NCBI RefSeq assembly: GCF_001638985.1
Contig: NW_017265136.1
Span: 2,537,650-2,601,649 of the forward strand
Source: Phycomyces blakesleeanus NRRL 1555(-)
Taxonomy: Eukaryota > Mucoromycota > Mucoromycetes > Mucorales > Phycomycetaceae
Direction of reading: 5' to 3'
Length of the DNA stretch: 64,000 bases
The position numbers were made by a program, and so were the translations under genes. How positions within the stretch are numbered: the first letter of the stretch is position 1; each line of letters starts with the position of its first letter. This document shows positions 61,469 to 64,000 of this stretch, piece by piece. The notes under the pieces were generated by a model. That model searched no databases and had not been told where the DNA came from. It worked only from the letters and a program-made list of their open reading frames with translations.

Positions 61469-62320
61469 CCCAATAATTATATCGGCCCTTACCTTTGATG
61501 TCACTATTGAACCTCTCAATTGTAATGGCTTGACAAAAATAGTATACCCTACGCGTTACTTAGACCTTATTTGCGTCTTGTGCAAGACCTCCTCCGGTGT
61601 AATTGCTCTACAACAAGCATATGCATTCGCTTCATTATCTCACATTATACACAGTTCATTTTGTGCAGGAGGTTTTCCCTGAAAATATTGATGTGGCTAG
61701 GTCGCTCTTTCTCCTTTACTCTCTCTTGAGCTTATTCCGATTCTTAATGATGACCGAGCTGTATTTGCAAAGGTAATCTGTGTGCCTTCTAGCTTTGACC
61801 CTTTCTATGTTATTTTTCTATATGTTCCTTCCTCTCCTGCCTCTCGCCATGCTTTCTATTCTGGCTTACAATCTATTGCCACCCTAAGTAATCCCACCAT
61901 CCGGGACCGATTATTCATCCTTGGCAATACTGACTTGGATCCTTATTTATTAATTGCCACGCCTCTCTCGAATCTACGCTACTTCCTACATTACTTTGCA
62001 GCTCTTCTATATACGCTATAGACTATACAGCTACCCCTTACTTTATGTCCTCCTCTATTACCAGCAATGGTGTCTAGTTTATTTCCCATATATAAACCGA
62101 TCATTCTTTGTTTCAAACTAATATCTATCTCGGAATACCTGGCAAAGAGTGTGGATTATGGCGCCCTCATCATTCAGTTGTATCTAATCCCGCGTTTCTT
62201 TCCGCCCTCGACTTCCGTCCCTCCTCTTCAAATATTGCTTATATCATGTTTTAGTTGGCATTCTTACTTCTTTTCGGAAAGCATACCGGAGAACAATCTT
62301 TGATGACATGTCTTTTTTCC
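61469..62320 (+). mobile_element. Degenerate non-LTR retrotransposon (LINE) endonuclease fragment
   Basis: Several frames are stitched together by stops and shifts. Clear pieces are TKIVYPTRYLDLICVLC, which matches the LINE endonuclease region where the catalytic Glu of ...QE lies but is here altered, then ALQQAYAFASLSHIIH, and SSFDPFYVIFLYVPSSPASR followed by HAFYSGLQSIATLSNPTIRD and RLFILGNTD, where ILGDFN is the expected endonuclease motif. The fragment ends before any reverse-transcriptase domain, so it is truncated and non-functional. Resemblance is to RTE-like or similar LINEs seen in Mucorales, from memory. Confidence 0.6.
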
Positions 62321-62960
62321 CTATCAATATAGTTGCTTTTGTGAATAAATTGCTACATTTTTTTCAGTCATTATATCTCATAGACTAGTTATCTATATCT
62401 ATCTTATGATAATTCTACTTTCTTCTGTAATATTATTATTATTTTCTGTATTTCTTCCACTTTTTGTACTTGTTAGCTTACTACCTATCGCACAGGTATC
62501 CACCTCTTCTTTATAGAAGATAAGACCTGTTTCTATCCAACTTCATCGAGTTCTATCTCATAAATAAATAAACGTCCGTCCGCTAGGATAGTCGCAGATA
62601 AATTCTAGTTAACCAAAAAAAAAAAGTCAGCTTTGACTACGCTTCTAACAGGCTCTTTATACTAAAAACACATTTTTGCTCATAATTCTTGAAAGTATGC
62701 TTATGTATTATTTATATAGACCTAATTTACTTACACCTTTTTTTATTTCTAAAATACAAAATTATAAAATGCGCTGTTCTGCTTTTTCGATTTGAAAACT
62801 CTAATACAGGAATAAAAGAAAGACGAACATTTGTCTTTTTGTAGCCAGTGTCAATTTCTACCAGGAAACGCTAAAAACACGTTCTCGGACCAGACTCCGC
62901 TCATTATACTTTTTTTTGCAGACCAAACCAAACCTTGGCACAGCATTTCTTTCACTCGCA
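62321..62960. other. Promoter region of the EF-hand gene
   Basis: AT-rich spacer between the LINE relic and the next gene. It includes a repeated CCGTCCG word near 62574-62582 and T-runs before the gene at 62961. No coding frame. Confidence 0.55.
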
Positions 62961-63725
62961 ATGGCCACTGAAACAATCGATCACTTTTCTATTCTCCTCA
63001 ACGGCGACACTGATGAATTTCTCCCTAGAGTTGAGGAAGTAAGTTTTTCCTAGAACATTTAAAGGAATTATTTTTTAACATTCATCATAGATTCTAAGAG
63101 AGATCTTTAATCGTTTCGACAAGGTAAGCTCAAGCTGTCCAATTCTTGGGTAAAAAAATCACAGCAGTCCTTAGTATCTTTTCCTTTTTTCTTTTATCTT
63201 CAAAAAAATTAAGGATAAAGACGGTGTGTGGAATACCAAGGAGATCCAGGATTTTGCAGAAGCTACCAATGGACGGCCTGTAAGTATCTTTAATTGAATA
63301 GCTGGAATAAGCATATATTAAATTATATTTTGTGATTTTAATTGTTTTTGTACATTTTGTATTTGATAGTTTGATGATTCAGTAATTGATGTAAGAAACA
63401 AAAATTAAACTAATAAAACAAGAATACATTGACTAATACAAATATTATTATTTTACAGGAAATTACAGAGTCGTTTGATGTTGATGAGAAGGACCAATTG
63501 ACTTACAAGGGATTCTACCAAATGTACCATATCCAAACCCTCTCTGAACCTGAAGAAACTCTCAATGACTTTAAAAAGCGTAAGTTTATCAATTGGCTCA
63601 ATAGGACTTGTATTCTTATACCATGTACAAATATATATACAGACGGTTATGACAATAATCTCGAATTGGTTACATCCCGAACACACGACGAAACCCCAAA
63701 AACCCCAAATGTAGCCGAAGAATAG
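62961..63725 (+). CDS. Small EF-hand calcium-binding protein
   Basis: Six exons (62961-63038, 63091-63123, 63214-63279, 63370-63390, 63459-63579, 63643-63725) give 133 residues; the shortest exon is 21 bases. The first EF-hand loop is canonical (DKDKDGVWNTKE, with Asp at 1, 3, 5, Gly at 6 and Glu at 12) and is preceded by the helix ILREIFNRF. The second region, DVDEKDQLTYKGF, keeps the F..(D/N) helix pattern but lacks the Glu at position 12, so it probably does not bind calcium. The tail is polar (RTHDETPKTP). Similar paired hands occur in plant and fungal TPR-linked or standalone proteins; exact role unknown. All splice sites are GT-AG and in frame. Confidence 0.85.
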
Positions 63726-64000
63726 GTCAATTGATGGGGCTAAATACTTTTTTTGGAACATAAAAGTATTACAATTGTGGCCTTTCCATTATTGAAACTT
63801 AAATGTATAAAATATAGATTTTCTTTTTTAGTATTAGCATAAGCAAAATAAACTACAAGTATCATTCAACATCTTTAAAACGGATTTGTCGGTCTTTAAA
63901 TACCAGAAACTAGAAAGGTGGAGGAGAGCAATTGTCACGATGCGTGACAGCTAAAAGTCATCATTTTTTTTATTGAAGGCTTGGTGCTAAAGAAGTTGGA
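63726..64000. other. 3' flank at the window edge
   Basis: Downstream of the EF-hand gene. AT-rich; ends at GAAGGCTTGGTGCTAAAGAAG without an identifiable feature. A neighbouring gene may start beyond the edge. Confidence 0.4.

Overview
The window is nuclear DNA from a filamentous fungus, most likely an early-diverging one (Mucoromycota, Mucorales-like). The evidence is AT-rich intergenic DNA, compact genes cut by many short introns (about 50-100 bases, GTAAG donors, TAG/CAG acceptors), typical fungal families (UPF0658, DUF1765, DUF3712, Zn2Cys6, Gcn4-type bZIP), and relics that resemble mucoralean retroelements. Genus and species cannot be read from the sequence. Fifteen gene models were traced exon by exon from splice signals and conserved protein frames. 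In 13 spliced models the summed exon lengths are divisible by three; the bZIP gene is a single exon; YPI1 was not summed.

Layout. 1-4730: low-complexity poly(A) modules, a diverged tandem duplication and AT-rich spacer. 4731-16269: SLC66A2/Any1-like PQ-loop protein (-), a low-complexity protein (-), isopentenyl-diphosphate isomerase (-), a conserved protein ending in PKYGA (+) and a poly-Q protein (+). 16912-22148: a 1663-residue type II membrane protein made of DUF3712 repeats (-). 22.2-33.8 kb: gene-poor DNA with a possible small gene and relics. 33831-42125: UPF0658 Golgi protein, Gcn4/Cpc1-type bZIP factor with upstream ORFs, and a DUF1765 protein (all +). 42.2-51 kb: a very AT-rich repeat nest holding tandem and inverted repeats, tRNA-Ala(AGC), two solo LTRs, a CACTA-like non-autonomous DNA transposon, a short inverted-repeat element and a broken coding remnant. 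51165-60121: possible small gene (+), Zn2Cys6 regulator (-), ThrE/Prm10-like transporter (-), PP1 inhibitor Ypi1/PPP1R11 (-), a secreted Cys-rich protein (+) and a NUDX14-like Nudix hydrolase (+). 61-62.3 kb: a LINE endonuclease relic. 62961-63725: a small EF-hand protein (+).

The genes do not form one pathway; they are a normal mix of housekeeping, membrane and regulatory genes. Points that stand out: four introns that only keep frame with GC-AG splice sites; two upstream ORFs before the Gcn4-like gene; two near-identical CGG-N9-CCG palindromes upstream of the Any1-like gene; a solo LTR with a perfect target-site duplication about 100 bp 5' of a tRNA gene; and a CACTA-like element with a TAA duplication and subterminal repeats. 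No CRISPR array, rRNA or clear novel multigene system was seen.
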